A DNA stretch of 64,000 nucleotides from an uncultured bacterium (GCA_905215965.1 CAJMSD010000001.1:310001-374000); one strand, 5' to 3'. Numbered from the stretch's first letter, positions 17,486 to 25,973 are shown. Notes: a model not told the origin generated them from the letters alone. Numbers and translations: made by a program.

Positions 17486-18604
17486 ATGTCAGATTTTAAT
17501 TATGAGGAAGCACTTGAGCCTGACGTAAATATAAAGGTCATCGGTGTTGGCGGCGGCGGCGGAAACGCCGTAAATTGCATGGTCGAGTCAGGTGTGAACA
17601 ATATAGAGTATATAGCTGTTAATACTGACGCGAAAGCGCTTAATAAGTCAAAGGCAACTACAAGAATCCCAATCGGCGCTAAGCTGACTAAGGGAAGAGG
17701 CGCAGGCAATAAGCCTGAGATCGGTCAGCGTTCTGCCGAGGAAAACCGCGACGAGATCGAAACACATCTTAAGGGTGCGGATATGATCTTTATAACTGCC
17801 GGTATGGGTGGCGGTACAGGTACCGGAGCTGCTCCTGTTGTTGCCAAGATAGCACAGGAAATGGGAATCCTTACGGTTGCTGTCGTTACTAAGCCTTTTC
17901 TCTTTGAAAGAGAGCAGAAAATGGCACAGGCTGAAAAAGGTATTGCCGAACTTAAAAAGTATGTCGATTCGCTTATCGTTATTCCGAATGAAAGACTTCT
18001 CGTAGGTCTCGATAAGCCGCTTACAATGATGCAGTCGTTTGCTCTTTCGGACGATGTTCTTAAAACCGGCGTAAAGAGTATTTCTGATCTTATTGTTGAA
18101 GAAGGATACATAAATCTTGACTTCGCAGACGTTTCAACGATCATGAAGGGCGCAGGCTACGCTCATATGGCTATCGGTCACGGCTCGGGCAAGGATAAGG
18201 CTAAAGAGGCTGCAAATGCAGTTATCTCCAGTCCTCTGCTTGAAACCTCTATTTCCGGCGCTAAGAGACTTCTTATCAATATTGCTATGTCTGAGGATAT
18301 TCTTTCTTCTGATGTCGATGCGGCTACTAAGATGATAACAGACACGGCTGCTGAGGGCGTTGAATTTATTTTCGGTACTGCATTCAAAGAGGATATGCAG
18401 GATGAAATGGCAATTACTGTTATTGCTGCCGGATTCGAGGACGAGGATTCTCCGGCGCTTGATGATGCAGATCAAAATGCTGCCGGAGACGACGTTATCC
18501 AGATAGATAATCCGCTTATAGACGGTCTTGGTCTTGGCACGGCTAAAACTCAGTCAAATCAGGACGACGATCTTGAAGCGATCTTTAAAATGCTTGGCAA
18601 TTAA
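17486..18604 (+). CDS. ftsZ: Cell division GTPase FtsZ
   Basis: The tubulin homologue that forms the Z ring. The 372-residue protein has the N-terminal GVGGGGGNAVNCM loop, the tubulin signature GGGTGTGAAPVVA, NERLL, and the T7-loop region NLDFADV. A variable acidic linker follows residue 320. The extreme C-terminus (DDLEAIFKML) is hydrophobic like the usual FtsA/SepF-binding peptide but does not match the common consensus, consistent with the absence of ftsA here. It is followed by a strong terminator, closing the cluster. Confidence 0.98.
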   Translation: MSDFNYEEALEPDVNIKVIGVGGGGGNAVNCMVESGVNNIEYIAVNTDAKALNKSKATTRIPIGAKLTKGRGAGNKPEIGQRSAEENRDEIETHLKGADMIFITAGMGGGTGTGAAPVVAKIAQEMGILTVAVVTKPFLFEREQKMAQAEKGIAELKKYVDSLIVIPNERLLVGLDKPLTMMQSFALSDDVLKTGVKSISDLIVEEGYINLDFADVSTIMKGAGYAHMAIGHGSGKDKAKEAANAVISSPLLETSISGAKRLLINIAMSEDILSSDVDAATKMITDTAAEGVEFIFGTAFKEDMQDEMAITVIAAGFEDEDSPALDDADQNAAGDDVIQIDNPLIDGLGLGTAKTQSNQDDDLEAIFKMLGN

Positions 18605-18612
18605 TATTTATT

Positions 18613-18650
18613 AAGCGGCTTTTGTATGTAAAGCCGCTTTTGTTATTTTA
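18613..18650 (+). terminator. Terminator of the division cluster
   Basis: AAGCGGCTTT (18613-18622) and AAAGCCGCTT (18630-18639) form a perfect 10-bp stem with a 7-base loop, followed by a T-rich tail. Confidence 0.9.
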
Positions 18651-18763
18651 GACGATATAGTTAAATCAATGATTTTACTATTTTTTCTGCCTGCGTTGTG
18701 AAAGAAAGCTTTTTTTGCAGTAAAATGCACTAAAATCTACATGAATTTTCTACATTTAAATAG

Positions 18764-18792
18764 TTGAAATGTATTAAGAAATATGCTATAAT
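18764..18792 (+). promoter_or_regulatory. Promoter of the DivIVA-like gene
   Basis: TTGAAA (18764-18769), 17-bp spacer ending in TGC, TATAAT (18787-18792). This near-consensus extended promoter suggests a highly expressed gene. Confidence 0.85.
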
Positions 18793-18865
18793 TTATTAAA
18801 GGCTTAATTAATTTCCTTGAATTTAACTTTTGCCGCAGTGTACTGCGGGGAATGGAGTGTATCAA

Positions 18866-20284
18866 ATGCAAGAACCAACAGTTTTAAGAACTACGAAAAT
18901 CGGCGGCGGCTTCGTTAAAGAAGACGTTATGCAGTATCTCGATGAACTGAACTCAAAAATAGTTTCTCTCGAAGAAGAGCTTGCTAAGGCTCAGGAGTCG
19001 GGTCCTGCCGATCCGCAGGAGATCGTTAAATACAGAAATCAGGTTGACAGCCTTCAGGAAAAACTGAACGCTTCAAATAACGCTTTGAGAACTGCTAAAG
19101 CAGAGATCGAAGCTGCTAAAAAACAGCATGAACAGGACGTTGCTACCATCAATCAGCTTAAAGCAGGCGGCGCTAAGGGCGGAGCTGCTGCTCAGCCGCA
19201 GGTAAATCCCGCTGAGCTTAATGCTGCTAAAAATGAGATCGAACGTCTTAAGAAGCTCCTTACCGCAAATGAGCAGAAGCTCGCTGAGGCTCAGAAGAAA
19301 AATGCGGCAGCAGCAAATGCTCCTGCTGCAAACGCTCCTGCCAACGATGCGGAAATCGCTAAGGCAAAGGCTGAAATCCAGAAAATTACAGGCGAACTTA
19401 CGGCTAAGACAAACGAGCTTGCTGCTAAAACCCGTGAAGCTTCTGAAAAAGATACCAAGATTGCTCAGCTCAACAAGGACGTTCAGGATAAAGACGCCGT
19501 TATCGCTAAGAAGGATTCTGAGATCAATAAGCTCAACGGCGAAATCACAGAGCTTAAGGAAAACGCTGAAGCAGGCGGCATGATTCCGTCGTCATTTGAT
19601 ATGGGCGCACTGTTTACAGAAGCTCAGAAAACAGCTAACAAGATCACGATCGAGGCTCGTCACGCAGCCGATAAAATGACTAAGGAAGCCACTGAACAGG
19701 CTGAAAAGATCGTCAGCGACGCCAATGCTGAGGCTGCAAAAACAATTGAAAGCGCAAATACAACTGCTGAAGCCTGCATTAAAGAAGCTAACGATCAGGC
19801 TAAGATCACTGTTATGGAAGCTAATGTTCATGCGGATAAGGTCAATGAGATGTCTGTTACCGTTCGTGAGACTCTCCGTAACGAAATCGAAAGCGTTAAT
19901 AATAAATTTAATGATATTTCTTCAATTATTTCCCGTCTTACCGGTCAGGCAGGCGATCGTATGAGCGAAGCTCAGCTCGTTATCGGCGAGGCTCGTAAGG
20001 CGATCGGCGACGATAAGACCGATAATGTGAAAAAAGCCGAGGCTCCGACTGCTTCATTCGAGGCAAAAAAGATGCCTGAAGCTTCATTTAAGTCGGAATC
20101 AAGAAATGATTCTTATCAGCATCAGAACGATAACTCTCAGCCTTCTAAATCGTCAGCTCCAAAGCCGATGAATCAGCAGAGCCATCACGAAAGCAAGCCG
20201 GCAAAGAAAGCTGCAAACTTCAATTTTGATATGTCTGAGCTCCTTAAAGCCGCTGAGGAAGAAGCTGCAAAGGAAACCGATTAA
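18866..20284 (+). CDS. DivIVA-like coiled-coil protein
   Basis: A 472-residue, largely alpha-helical protein. The N-terminus (GGGFVKEDVMQYLDELN) resembles the membrane-binding start of DivIVA/GpsB proteins, and is followed by long Ala/Lys/Glu coiled coil (about 25-230). A second helical stretch (about 245-360) of A-x3-A type is like the DivIVA C-domain, and the tail is disordered and Ser/Gln-rich, ending in a short helix. DivIVA proteins mark negatively curved membrane and recruit division or polar factors. Position directly after ftsZ fits. ATG 18866 follows GGAGTG; an upstream in-frame TTG at 18830 is not credible. Exact partner unknown. Confidence 0.65.
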   Translation: MQEPTVLRTTKIGGGFVKEDVMQYLDELNSKIVSLEEELAKAQESGPADPQEIVKYRNQVDSLQEKLNASNNALRTAKAEIEAAKKQHEQDVATINQLKAGGAKGGAAAQPQVNPAELNAAKNEIERLKKLLTANEQKLAEAQKKNAAAANAPAANAPANDAEIAKAKAEIQKITGELTAKTNELAAKTREASEKDTKIAQLNKDVQDKDAVIAKKDSEINKLNGEITELKENAEAGGMIPSSFDMGALFTEAQKTANKITIEARHAADKMTKEATEQAEKIVSDANAEAAKTIESANTTAEACIKEANDQAKITVMEANVHADKVNEMSVTVRETLRNEIESVNNKFNDISSIISRLTGQAGDRMSEAQLVIGEARKAIGDDKTDNVKKAEAPTASFEAKKMPEASFKSESRNDSYQHQNDNSQPSKSSAPKPMNQQSHHESKPAKKAANFNFDMSELLKAAEEEAAKETD

Positions 20285-20296
20285 TTTATGTTACAT

Positions 20297-20420
20297 AATA
20301 TCTGTCTGCGGTCATGCGGCTGCAGACAGGTGTTGATATTAGAGTGTATCTGAAATACGGTGCGGTTTATCCGCTTAAATTGCGAGCCGTATTTTCAGGC
20401 GTACTCGACACTCTTTATTG
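20297..20420 (+). ncRNA. Structured intergenic region (complex terminator or small RNA)
   Basis: Two nested structures lie between the DivIVA-like and sigma genes. The first is CTGTCTGC/GCAGACAG (20302-20309/20322-20329), flanked by AATATC/GATATT. The second has outer arms AGAGTGT/ACACTCT (20341-20347/20408-20414), an inner 10-bp stem TGAAATACGG/CCGTATTTTCA (20351-20360/20387-20397, one bulge) and a small GCGG/CCGC hairpin. The final TTTATT is a short T-tail. It may end the upstream transcript or be a 3'-derived RNA. Confidence 0.45.
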
Positions 20421-20435
20421 ATCGCGGCGCGATCA

Positions 20436-20464
20436 TTGACAAATAGTCAAATATATGCTATAAT
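20436..20464 (+). promoter_or_regulatory. Consensus promoter for the sigma factor gene
   Basis: Perfect TTGACA (20436-20441), 17-bp spacer ending in TGC, perfect TATAAT (20459-20464). Transcription would begin near 20471, only a few bases before the first possible start codon. Confidence 0.9.
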
Positions 20465-20474
20465 ATTCGCTGTA

Positions 20475-21095
20475 ATGTATTGTGTGCATTCAGAATGTTG
20501 GGTGAATGACTTGCTTGATTTGGATATTAATTTGAATGATTTCTCCGGTAAAAGTGATGAGGAACTTGCCGTTGACGCAAAAACAAATAAAACCGCTGCG
20601 GCTGTTCTCGTTTCCCGCTATATGAAGCTTATTTTCATTAAGTCTGAAATTTTCGCAAATCATAATTCCGACAGAGATGACCTTAATCAGGAAGGCTTGA
20701 TCGGTCTGCTGAATTCAATAAGTTCATTCGACGCGGATCGCGGCATCAGATTTTCTACATTTGCCGAAACCTGTATCAATAATCGCATGAAGACTTTTGT
20801 TGCGAAAGGTACGAAGAATGCGGAGAAAATAATCTCCGATCCCGACGAGTTTTCTGTTGTCCATTCTGTTCCGGATTATGATACTCCCGAAAGCATCTAT
20901 TTGTATAAAGAGAATTTCTCGGAAATGATGAACAAGATCAGTTCTGTTTTGTCCGAAACCGAGAGGAAAGTATTTAACCTGTGCGTTCAGGGAGTTTCGT
21001 ATAAAGATGCTGCTGAAAGGCTCGGTATTACTGAGAAATCTGTTGATAACGCTATGCAAAGAGCAAGACGAAAAATTCGTGCTCTTTTAAAGTAA
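20475..21095 (+). CDS. RNA polymerase sigma-70 family factor (SigH-like)
   Basis: About 206 residues. Region 2 is visible as DDLNQEGLIGLLNSISSFDADRGIRFSTFAETCINNRM and region 4 as a C-terminal LSETERKVFNLCVQGVSYKDAAERLGITEKSVDNAMQRARRKI helix-turn-helix. The layout resembles SigH-type (sigma-30) factors used for stationary-phase and early sporulation genes. The start is uncertain: ATG 20475 is almost at the predicted transcript start and lacks a ribosome site; TTG 20511, preceded by GGGTGA, is a good alternative. No anti-sigma factor is next to it. Confidence 0.82.
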   Translation: MYCVHSECWVNDLLDLDINLNDFSGKSDEELAVDAKTNKTAAAVLVSRYMKLIFIKSEIFANHNSDRDDLNQEGLIGLLNSISSFDADRGIRFSTFAETCINNRMKTFVAKGTKNAEKIISDPDEFSVVHSVPDYDTPESIYLYKENFSEMMNKISSVLSETERKVFNLCVQGVSYKDAAERLGITEKSVDNAMQRARRKIRALLK

Positions 21096-21096
21096 T

Positions 21097-21162
21097 GACC
21101 TGGTAGCTTAACTCAAAGAGCGTTGTTTATCAAAGGTGTTGGTGTAAATCCAACCGTGGTCC
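21097..21162 (+). other. tRNA-like degenerate cloverleaf
   Basis: Between the sigma gene and the zinc-ribbon gene is a 66-base stretch that looks like part of a tRNA. It has a D-arm (TAGCTT-loop-AGAGC, 21104-21121), a T-arm with 5-bp stem GTTGG/CCAAC (21138-21142/21150-21154) and 7-base loop TGTAAAT, and partial acceptor pairing GACC/GGTC (21097-21100/21158-21161). The anticodon arm does not pair and there is no CCA. It may be a tRNA pseudogene or a tRNA-mimicking leader element. Confidence 0.4.
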
Positions 21163-21187
21163 AAATATTATAAGCGAGGTATTTAAA

Positions 21188-21463
21188 ATGTACGAAGACA
21201 AGACATTAAAGTGTAAGGAATGTGGATGTGATTTCACTTTTACTGCCGGTGAACAGGAGTTTTATGCAGAGAAAGGCTTTGTAAATGAGCCGCAGAGATG
21301 TAAGCCTTGCCGTGATGCAAGAAAAAATGCTGGCAGATCTGAAAGAGTTATGTATACAGCTACTTGCGCTTCATGCGGTTGTGAGGCTAAGGTTCCTTTC
21401 GAACCAAAGGAAGGCAGAGCTGTTTATTGCAGCGAGTGCTTTGCAAAGATGAATGAGGCTTAA
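21188..21463 (+). CDS. Double zinc-ribbon protein
   Basis: A 91-residue protein with two zinc ribbons: CKECGCDF and RCKPCRDARK in the first half (CxxC plus CxxC), CASCGCEAKVPF and YCSECF in the second. It matches the small clostridial zinc-ribbon proteins whose first domain contains a FTAGEQEFYAEKGF segment. The function of that family is unknown; nucleic-acid binding is a guess. A ribosome site (GCGAGG) precedes ATG 21188, and a strong terminator follows. The tRNA-like element sits directly upstream in the likely transcript. Confidence 0.85.
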   Translation: MYEDKTLKCKECGCDFTFTAGEQEFYAEKGFVNEPQRCKPCRDARKNAGRSERVMYTATCASCGCEAKVPFEPKEGRAVYCSECFAKMNEA

Positions 21464-21472
21464 TTCCTAATG

Positions 21473-21513
21473 ATCCAATAAGGCACAGCTTTTGCTGTGC
21501 TTTGGATTTTTAT
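21473..21513 (+). terminator. Terminator of the zinc-ribbon gene
   Basis: GCACAGC-TTTT-GCTGTGC (21483-21500 region) is extended by outer arms ATCCAA (21473-21478) and TTGGAT (21502-21507) and followed by TTTT. Confidence 0.85.
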
Positions 21514-21573
21514 TGGGAAATGTATAATTTTTTTCTTGAATTCAGATAATATCAAAAGGAAAGGATTGATTTT

Positions 21574-21774
21574 ATGAATATTACTAAAGACACGATCATA
21601 GGCGATATTCTTGATATGGATTTTGACGCTGCGCCGTATTTCCTTGAGATCGGTATGCACTGTCTCGGTTGTCCGTCTGCAAGAAGCGAAACTATCGGCG
21701 AAGCTTGTTCGGTACACGGTACGGATCCGGACGTGCTTATTGAAAAGCTTAACGCTCATTTTGCAGCTAAGTAA
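21574..21774 (+). CDS. DUF1858 redox-disulfide protein
   Basis: A 66-residue stand-alone DUF1858 domain. The core is TIIGDILDMDFDAAPYFLEIGMHCLGCPSA with a CxxC pair (HCLGCP), the pattern of the small 'hybrid cluster protein-associated redox disulfide' domain. Function is not established; a thiol redox or metal role is inferred. AAGGA precedes the ATG. A weak possible promoter (TATAAT at 21523) overlaps the preceding terminator tail. Confidence 0.85.
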   Translation: MNITKDTIIGDILDMDFDAAPYFLEIGMHCLGCPSARSETIGEACSVHGTDPDVLIEKLNAHFAAK

Positions 21775-21789
21775 TTTTAGAAAAATTAT

Positions 21790-21822
21790 GCGGCGTGTCA
21801 GCATTGGCGCGCCGCTGCTTTT
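21790..21822 (+). terminator. Probable terminator after the DUF1858 gene
   Basis: GCGGCG (21790-21795) and CGCCGC (21810-21815) enclose a 14-base loop and are followed by TGCTTTTAG. Confidence 0.55.
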
Positions 21823-21860
21823 AGTAAAACAAAGTATATTTTTGCTGATTGAGGTGCGAT

Positions 21861-23330
21861 ATGATTGATAACAGATTGAAAAAATGCTGCGAATTTGTCA
21901 GCGGCCGCGGAGTTGTATGCGATGTCGGAACTGACCATGCATATCTTGCAGCCGAGCTTGTTTTGAGCGGTAAATGCAACAAAGTAATTGCCTCAGATAT
22001 AAAAAGCGGACCTCTTGAGGCGGCTCGCAAGACGGTTGAAAAATACGCTCTTTCCGATAAAATCGAGCTTGTGCTTTCTGACGGTCTTGAAAATATCGAC
22101 GGTCTGGGAGTTTCGGATATCGTTATCGCCGGAATGGGCGGCGAGACTATTATTAAAATTCTCGAGGACTGCGACTGGGTTCGAAATCATAATGTAAAAT
22201 TGATTCTACAGCCGATGACCAAGGCTGATGTTCTGAGAAAATGGCTGGGAGCTCACGGCTTTAAAAGCGGCGACCATGCCGTTGAGGAGGGAGAAAACGT
22301 TTACATTGTTATCACGGCTGTCTATGACGGAGTAAAAACTGCGGTTTCGGAGTTCAAAAGCCTGCGCGGAAATGTGGATCACAATACTCCGGCAGGACGC
22401 AAATATATCCGGAAGCTGTCCGATTCTCTCAATAAAAAGGCGGATTCGCTTGAAGGTGCCGGTATGTCGGAGCTTGCGCGGCACGAGCGCTTTCTTGCCG
22501 ATAATCTTCATCTTGACAGCATAGATTATCCGACGGCAGACGAAATATACCGCTTTCTGGATTCGCGCTATCCGTTTGAGCTTCAGGAAGGCTGGGATAA
22601 TTCGGGATTTCTCGTTGAAAGTGCATCAGGAGAAAAGGTCAGCCGAATTCTTTTAACTCTTGATATTGATATGGCTGCCGCAAAAGAAGCCGCGGACTGC
22701 GAAGCGCAGCTGATAATTTCTCATCACCCGCTGATTTTCGAGCCGATAAAGAAAATAGAGTACGGTTCTCCTTTGTATTTTCTGGTTGAAAATTCTATCG
22801 GAGCAATTTGTATGCACACAAATCTGGACATTGCCGACGGCGGAACTAACGGCACTATATTGAAAAAAATTTCCGAAAGGTTCAAGCTTGCCGCCGAACC
22901 AAAATACTTTGAGGACTGCGGAGGCGGAAACGGTCTCGGTTACGTCTGTACTTTGTCGGAGCCTGTTTCGGCGGAAGAATTCGGGGAGGAACTGAAAAAA
23001 ATCTTTGGCTGCGAATATGTTCGCATGAACAGGCATAACTGCGGTATTGTAAAGATGTTTGCGTTCTGTTCGGGGTCGGGCGGTTCAATGCTCGGTCACG
23101 CTCATGAAATTGGCTGCGACGCGTATATTACCGGAGACGTAAAGCACGATGTCTGGATCGACGCCAATAACAATAACATCGTTCTTTATGACTGCGGCCA
23201 TTTCCATACCGAAAATCTTGTTCTTGCCGAGCTCAGACGCGCGCTTCTTGAAAAGTTCCCTCAGCTTGAGATAATAATCGCCGAAAGCTCCGAAGATCCG
23301 TGCGTGTACATAAAGCAGGTGACAAAATGA
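21861..23330 (+). CDS. Fusion of tRNA (adenine(22)-N(1))-methyltransferase TrmK and Nif3/DUF34 protein
   Basis: One 489-residue frame joins two families that are usually separate neighbouring genes. Residues 1 to about 220 are TrmK: VCDVGTDHAYLAAEL, ASDIKSGPLEAARKT, IAGMGGETIIKIL, QPMTKADVLRKWL. TrmK methylates A22 of tRNAs. Residues about 230-489 are Nif3/DUF34: QEGWDNSGFLV, ISHHPLIFEPIKKI, CMHTNLDIADGGTN and the C-terminal TGDVKHDVW-DCGHFHTE, which hold the His/Asp/Glu metal ligands. The enzymatic role of Nif3 proteins is unsettled. ATG 21861 follows GAGGTG. The stop overlaps rlmA's start by four bases (ATGA). Confidence 0.9.
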   Translation: MIDNRLKKCCEFVSGRGVVCDVGTDHAYLAAELVLSGKCNKVIASDIKSGPLEAARKTVEKYALSDKIELVLSDGLENIDGLGVSDIVIAGMGGETIIKILEDCDWVRNHNVKLILQPMTKADVLRKWLGAHGFKSGDHAVEEGENVYIVITAVYDGVKTAVSEFKSLRGNVDHNTPAGRKYIRKLSDSLNKKADSLEGAGMSELARHERFLADNLHLDSIDYPTADEIYRFLDSRYPFELQEGWDNSGFLVESASGEKVSRILLTLDIDMAAAKEAADCEAQLIISHHPLIFEPIKKIEYGSPLYFLVENSIGAICMHTNLDIADGGTNGTILKKISERFKLAAEPKYFEDCGGGNGLGYVCTLSEPVSAEEFGEELKKIFGCEYVRMNRHNCGIVKMFAFCSGSGGSMLGHAHEIGCDAYITGDVKHDVWIDANNNNIVLYDCGHFHTENLVLAELRRALLEKFPQLEIIIAESSEDPCVYIKQVTK

Positions 23331-24154
23331 ATATTTTTACTTGTCCCGTTTGCGGAGAGCTTCTGTCTCTCAGCGATAGAAGCTATGTGTGCCGTGAACG
23401 TCACAGCTTTGACCGCGCAAAAAGCGGATATGTGAATCTTTTGATCTCGAAGCATAACGGAGCGGCTGTTCATGGCGATAATAAGCTTATGGTTCAGGCA
23501 AGGAAGCGATTCCTTGATAAGGGATATTACAGCCGGCTTTGCGATAGTCTCTGCAAAAGCGTATGCGAATTTGCGTCTCGGGATATGATAATTCTTGACG
23601 CAGGCTGCGGCGAGGGATATTATACCTCTGCCGTAAGCGAAGCTTTGAGCCGAGCCGGAATCAATGCCGAAATTTACGGGATCGACATTTCAAAGTCGGC
23701 TGTTGACTATGCAGCCAGACGAGACAGATCCATAAGCTATGCGGCGGCAAGCGTGTTTAATATTCCTGTCGGCGATAATTCCTGCGATATGCTGCTGACG
23801 ATGTTTGCTCCGTATTGCGGTGAAGAGTACAGCCGCGTTCTTAAAAAGGACGGTATAATGATTATGGCGATACCGTCCGAAAATCATCTATGGGAGCTGA
23901 AACAGGCGGTTTATGATACTCCCTACAAAAACGAGGTCAAGGAATATTCGCTTGACGGTTTTGAATTTATTGAGAGCAAACGCATAAGCTATCATATCGG
24001 ACTTGAATCGGCAGAGGATATTCAAAGTCTTTTCTCTATGACTCCGTATTACTACCGCACAGGCAAGGCGGAGCAAGAGCGTCTTTGTTCCCTTGAAACG
24101 CTTGATACGCAGGTCGATTTTGAGCTGCTTATTTACAGAAATACAATTTCTTAG
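23327..24154 (+). CDS. rlmA: RlmA-family 23S rRNA (guanine-N1)-methyltransferase
   Basis: A 275-residue methyltransferase. The N-terminus has the RlmA zinc finger: CPVCGELL then YVCRERHSFDRAKSGYVNLL. The SAM domain follows with LDAGCGEGYYTSAV and IYGIDISKSAVDYAA. RlmA methylates G745 (or G748 in the tylosin-resistance branch) of 23S rRNA; sequence alone does not separate the two. I place the start at ATG 23327, which overlaps the previous stop and has AGGTG upstream; a longer frame from 23300 lies inside the fusion gene and is unlikely. Confidence 0.85.
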   Translation: MNIFTCPVCGELLSLSDRSYVCRERHSFDRAKSGYVNLLISKHNGAAVHGDNKLMVQARKRFLDKGYYSRLCDSLCKSVCEFASRDMIILDAGCGEGYYTSAVSEALSRAGINAEIYGIDISKSAVDYAARRDRSISYAAASVFNIPVGDNSCDMLLTMFAPYCGEEYSRVLKKDGIMIMAIPSENHLWELKQAVYDTPYKNEVKEYSLDGFEFIESKRISYHIGLESAEDIQSLFSMTPYYYRTGKAEQERLCSLETLDTQVDFELLIYRNTIS

Positions 24155-24216
24155 AGCATTATTCCGCCGTACATTTACACGATACATTTTGATTTTATTT
24201 CTGAGAGGATAATACT

Positions 24217-25968
24217 ATGGCACTTGACGGAGCATTTCTTTGCGCAGTAAAAAACGAACTCCGGCCGCTTATAGGCGGAAGAGTTGAAAAAATTCACCAG
24301 CCATCAAGAGAAGAGATCATTATATCTGTCCGTACAAGATCGGGCAGCAAAAAGCTCTATATTTCAGCCAATGCAGGCAGCGCAAGAGTTCATATCACCG
24401 AAAAATCAGTTGATAATCCGCAGACTCCTCCAATGTTTTGTATGCTTATGAGAAAGCATCTCGGCAGCGGAAAGCTTATTGATATTCGTCAGGACGGACT
24501 TGAAAGAATTCTTTTCCTTGATTTTGAGTGCGTCAATGAGCTTGGCGATATAGTTACGGTTACTCTTGCGTGCGAAATTATGGGACGCTGTTCAAATCTT
24601 ATAATCATAAATCACGAAGGCAGGATAATCGACAGCATCAAGCGCGTTGACGAGGACATGTCGCGCGAAAGAATGGTGCTTCCCGGAATGAAATATACCT
24701 TGCCTCCGAGAACTGACAGGCTGAATTTTATGCTTTGTGATCCTGAACAGACGGCCTTGGCAGTTAAGAGCTTCGGAGAAACCGAGCTTTCAAAGGCTCT
24801 TATTCGTATTTTTGAGGGAATTTCTCCTGTTCTTGCCAGAGAATGGACGTTTTTTGCAGGACGCGGCGCACATATCGAGTGCAGCTCTGTAAGCGGAGAT
24901 CAGCTTGACAGGCTTAATTTCATCATCAAGCGTACCTGTGAGCAGCTTGAAAACGGCAGCTGCTGCTTTACGACAGTCAGCGATAAAGAGGGAATGCTCA
25001 AAGACTTTTCCTTTATCCGTCTTTCGCAGTACGGCACGCTCATGTATACAAAGGAGCATGAAACAGCGTCGGCTCTGCTCGATTATTTCTATTTTGAGCG
25101 CGACCGAGCCGCACGTACCAAGCAGAGGGCGAACGACTTGTTCAAGCTGCTGATGAATCTCAACGACCGAATCACCCGCCGCCTTGAGATACAGCGCACC
25201 GAGCTTTCCGCCTGCGCCGAAAAGGAACACTACAAGCTTTGCGGAGACCTTATTTCCGCAAATATTTACCGCATTAAAAAGGGCGATACGACCGCGGAGC
25301 TGGAAAATTTCTACGACGAGGGAAATCCTCTTATTACGATAAAGCTTGATAAAAGGAAAACTCCTGCACAGAACGCTCAAAAATATTACAGCGAATATAA
25401 AAAATCCGTTACGGCTGAGGAGAAGCTTGCCGACCAGATCAGCAAGGGGGAAGAAGAGCTCGCTTACATTGACAGCGTGTTTGACGCTCTGACTCGTGCG
25501 TCCTCGGAGAACGATATAACTCAGCTGCGCCTTGAACTTTCGGAACAGGGGTATATAAGGTCGGGAAACGGAAAGGGAAAGCCTCCAAAGGCGCTGCCGC
25601 CTGTAGAGTACCGTTCAAGCGACGGTTTTACTATCCTTGTCGGCAGAAACAACGTGCAGAACGACCGCTTGTCCCTGAAGCTGGCTGAAAAGAACGATAT
25701 ATGGCTTCATACTCAATCCATAACAGGCTCGCACGTTCTCATTCTTACCGACGGCGAGACTCCGCCCGACAGCACGATCGAGGAGGCAGCGATTATCGCG
25801 GCAGTGAACAGCAAGGGAAGAAATTCTACGCTCGTTCCAGTTGATTACTGCCTTGCGAGATACGTTAAAAAGCCGTCGGGAGCAAAACCCGGCAAAGTTA
25901 TATTCACAAATTATAAAACTGCTTTTGTCAAGCCGGATCCCGAGCTTGAACAAAAACTAAAGGTGTAA
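24217..25968 (+). CDS. rqcH: NFACT family protein, Rqc2 homologue RqcH
   Basis: A 583-residue NFACT protein, formerly annotated as fibronectin-binding protein. It has an N-terminal MutM-like domain (ALDGAFLCAVKNEL), helix-hairpin-helix and long coiled-coil middle (about 270-420), and a C-terminal NFACT-R domain (VGRNNVQNDRLSLKLAEKNDIWLHTQSITGSHV). In Bacillus RqcH recruits alanyl-tRNA to stalled large subunits and adds poly-alanine tails to incomplete chains for degradation. The gene follows rRNA and tRNA methyltransferases, a translation-quality context, and is 5 bases from the next gene. Confidence 0.93.
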   Translation: MALDGAFLCAVKNELRPLIGGRVEKIHQPSREEIIISVRTRSGSKKLYISANAGSARVHITEKSVDNPQTPPMFCMLMRKHLGSGKLIDIRQDGLERILFLDFECVNELGDIVTVTLACEIMGRCSNLIIINHEGRIIDSIKRVDEDMSRERMVLPGMKYTLPPRTDRLNFMLCDPEQTALAVKSFGETELSKALIRIFEGISPVLAREWTFFAGRGAHIECSSVSGDQLDRLNFIIKRTCEQLENGSCCFTTVSDKEGMLKDFSFIRLSQYGTLMYTKEHETASALLDYFYFERDRAARTKQRANDLFKLLMNLNDRITRRLEIQRTELSACAEKEHYKLCGDLISANIYRIKKGDTTAELENFYDEGNPLITIKLDKRKTPAQNAQKYYSEYKKSVTAEEKLADQISKGEEELAYIDSVFDALTRASSENDITQLRLELSEQGYIRSGNGKGKPPKALPPVEYRSSDGFTILVGRNNVQNDRLSLKLAEKNDIWLHTQSITGSHVLILTDGETPPDSTIEEAAIIAAVNSKGRNSTLVPVDYCLARYVKKPSGAKPGKVIFTNYKTAFVKPDPELEQKLKV

Positions 25969-25973
25969 CGATA

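Noticed and set aside
19100..19760. Repeat array in the DivIVA-like gene
   Set aside because: The repetition comes from Ala/Lys/Glu codons in coiled coil; units vary and there are no CRISPR-like repeats and spacers.
21097..21162. A functional tRNA gene
   Set aside because: The anticodon stem does not pair, the acceptor has mismatches and no CCA follows, so I report only a tRNA-like element.
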